Assembly (NCBI RefSeq): GCF_037038585.1
Contig: NC_092541.1
Location: 2,477,445 to 2,541,444, forward strand
DNA from: Patagioenas fasciata
Lineage: Eukaryota; Chordata; Aves; Columbiformes; Columbidae
Reading direction: 5' to 3'
Length of the DNA: 64,000 nucleotides
Shown: positions 63,556-64,000 of the stretch, piece by piece
How the letters are laid out: each line of letters starts with the position of its first letter
Position numbering within the stretch: the stretch's first letter is position 1
Position numbers and translations under genes: made by a program
The notes under the pieces: model-generated
What the model was told of the DNA's origin: nothing
Database searches by the model: none
Seen by the model: the letters and a program-made list of their open reading frames with translations, nothing else

Positions 63556-64000
63556 GTACTTTAGCACTGTCCCCACTGTCCCCACCGTCCTCACCGGCAG
63601 CAGGAGGAGCCCACAGCCCCAGCACCTCCCTCGCTGCCTCGCGCAGAGCGTGAGGGGGTGGATGGAGGGCAAGGGCGATGCTGCGGGTGCTGCTTTTGGG
63701 GACCAGGCGCTCTCGTGTGTCCCTTGGCTGAGCCCAGTGGGGCTGGGGACATGGGGACGCAGCTGTTGGGGCGCAGAGGGGGATTTCACCCCAGTTTGTG
63801 CCCAGTTCAGTGGTTTTCATGAGGATACAGCTGTTGGGGCGCAGAGGGGGATCTCACCCCAGTGTGTGCCCAGTTTGGTGGTTTTCATGGGGACACGGCT
63901 TTGTGCTAAGAGTGGCCGACTCGTTACCGGTGTGGTTGGTGTGAGGCTGAAGCCACTTGTCCCCCAGCCCCATGAGCCACCGCTGAGCCCCAGTGTTGGT
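63556..64000 (+). other. SRCIN1: Start of the last SRCIN1 intron
   Basis: Contains a two-copy tandem duplication (63758-63897) and otherwise unremarkable GC-rich sequence up to the window end. The final exon is beyond 64000. Confidence 0.8.
63758..63897. repeat. Two-copy tandem duplication, about 69-bp unit
   Basis: Both copies carry CAGCTGTTGGGGCGCAGAGG, then a TCACCCCAGTTTGTGCCCAG-like stretch, then GTGGTTTTCATGAGGA or GTGGTTTTCATGGGGA. They differ at about six positions. Confidence 0.92.

Overview
This is vertebrate genomic DNA, almost certainly from a bird. It carries many 5'-truncated CR1-type non-LTR retrotransposon 3' ends, including the typical tail in which a line about fewer than twenty bases such as CCAAAATGATTCTATGATT closes the element. 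It has no mammalian SINEs. It is GC-rich, with compact 3' introns and an unusual density of GC-rich minisatellites, which fits an avian microchromosome. There is no prokaryotic coding, CRISPR, phage or plasmid signal.

One protein-coding gene accounts for all the coding sequence I can support: the orthologue of SRCIN1 (p140Cap/SNIP, SRC kinase signalling inhibitor 1), on the + strand. I reconstructed it from splice signals and reading phase. Exon 1 (ATG at 4003) encodes MGNTPSQ and ends at an apparent GC donor. Exon 2 is at 29243-29526, a 24-nt microexon lies at 40473-40496, and a dense block of exons runs from 50138 to 58894. One or two candidate alternative cassettes lie at 59733-62039, and the last in-window coding exon is 63418-63555. 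The 18 core exons add to 3429 nt (1143 codons) with every junction phase-consistent. Only the short C-terminal exon lies beyond the window.

Layout: 1 to about 3640 is upstream sequence without a recognisable gene. About 3640-4002 is the putative promoter and 5' UTR. Intron 1 (4025-29242) and intron 2 (29527-40472) are long and hold minisatellites, CR1 pieces and AT-rich islands that look like conserved non-coding elements. Intron 2 also holds a strong CpG island (33255-33660) that is a candidate internal promoter. Intron 3 (40497-50137) holds four minisatellites, a (GGGAT)n G-quadruplex tract and a cluster of TAATCC homeodomain sites. From 50 to 59 kb short exons alternate with short introns, five of which carry CR1 copies.

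I found no undescribed biological system. The points most worth a second look are the GC-AG first intron, the microexon behind a long U/GU tract, the internal CpG-island promoter, the alternative cassettes near 59.7-62.0 kb, the TAATCCTG cluster, and a GGGATGCTGG-like core that recurs in at least seven separate minisatellites. All long open frames outside the listed exons are explained by tandem repeats whose period is a multiple of three, or by GC-rich sequence with few stop codons.
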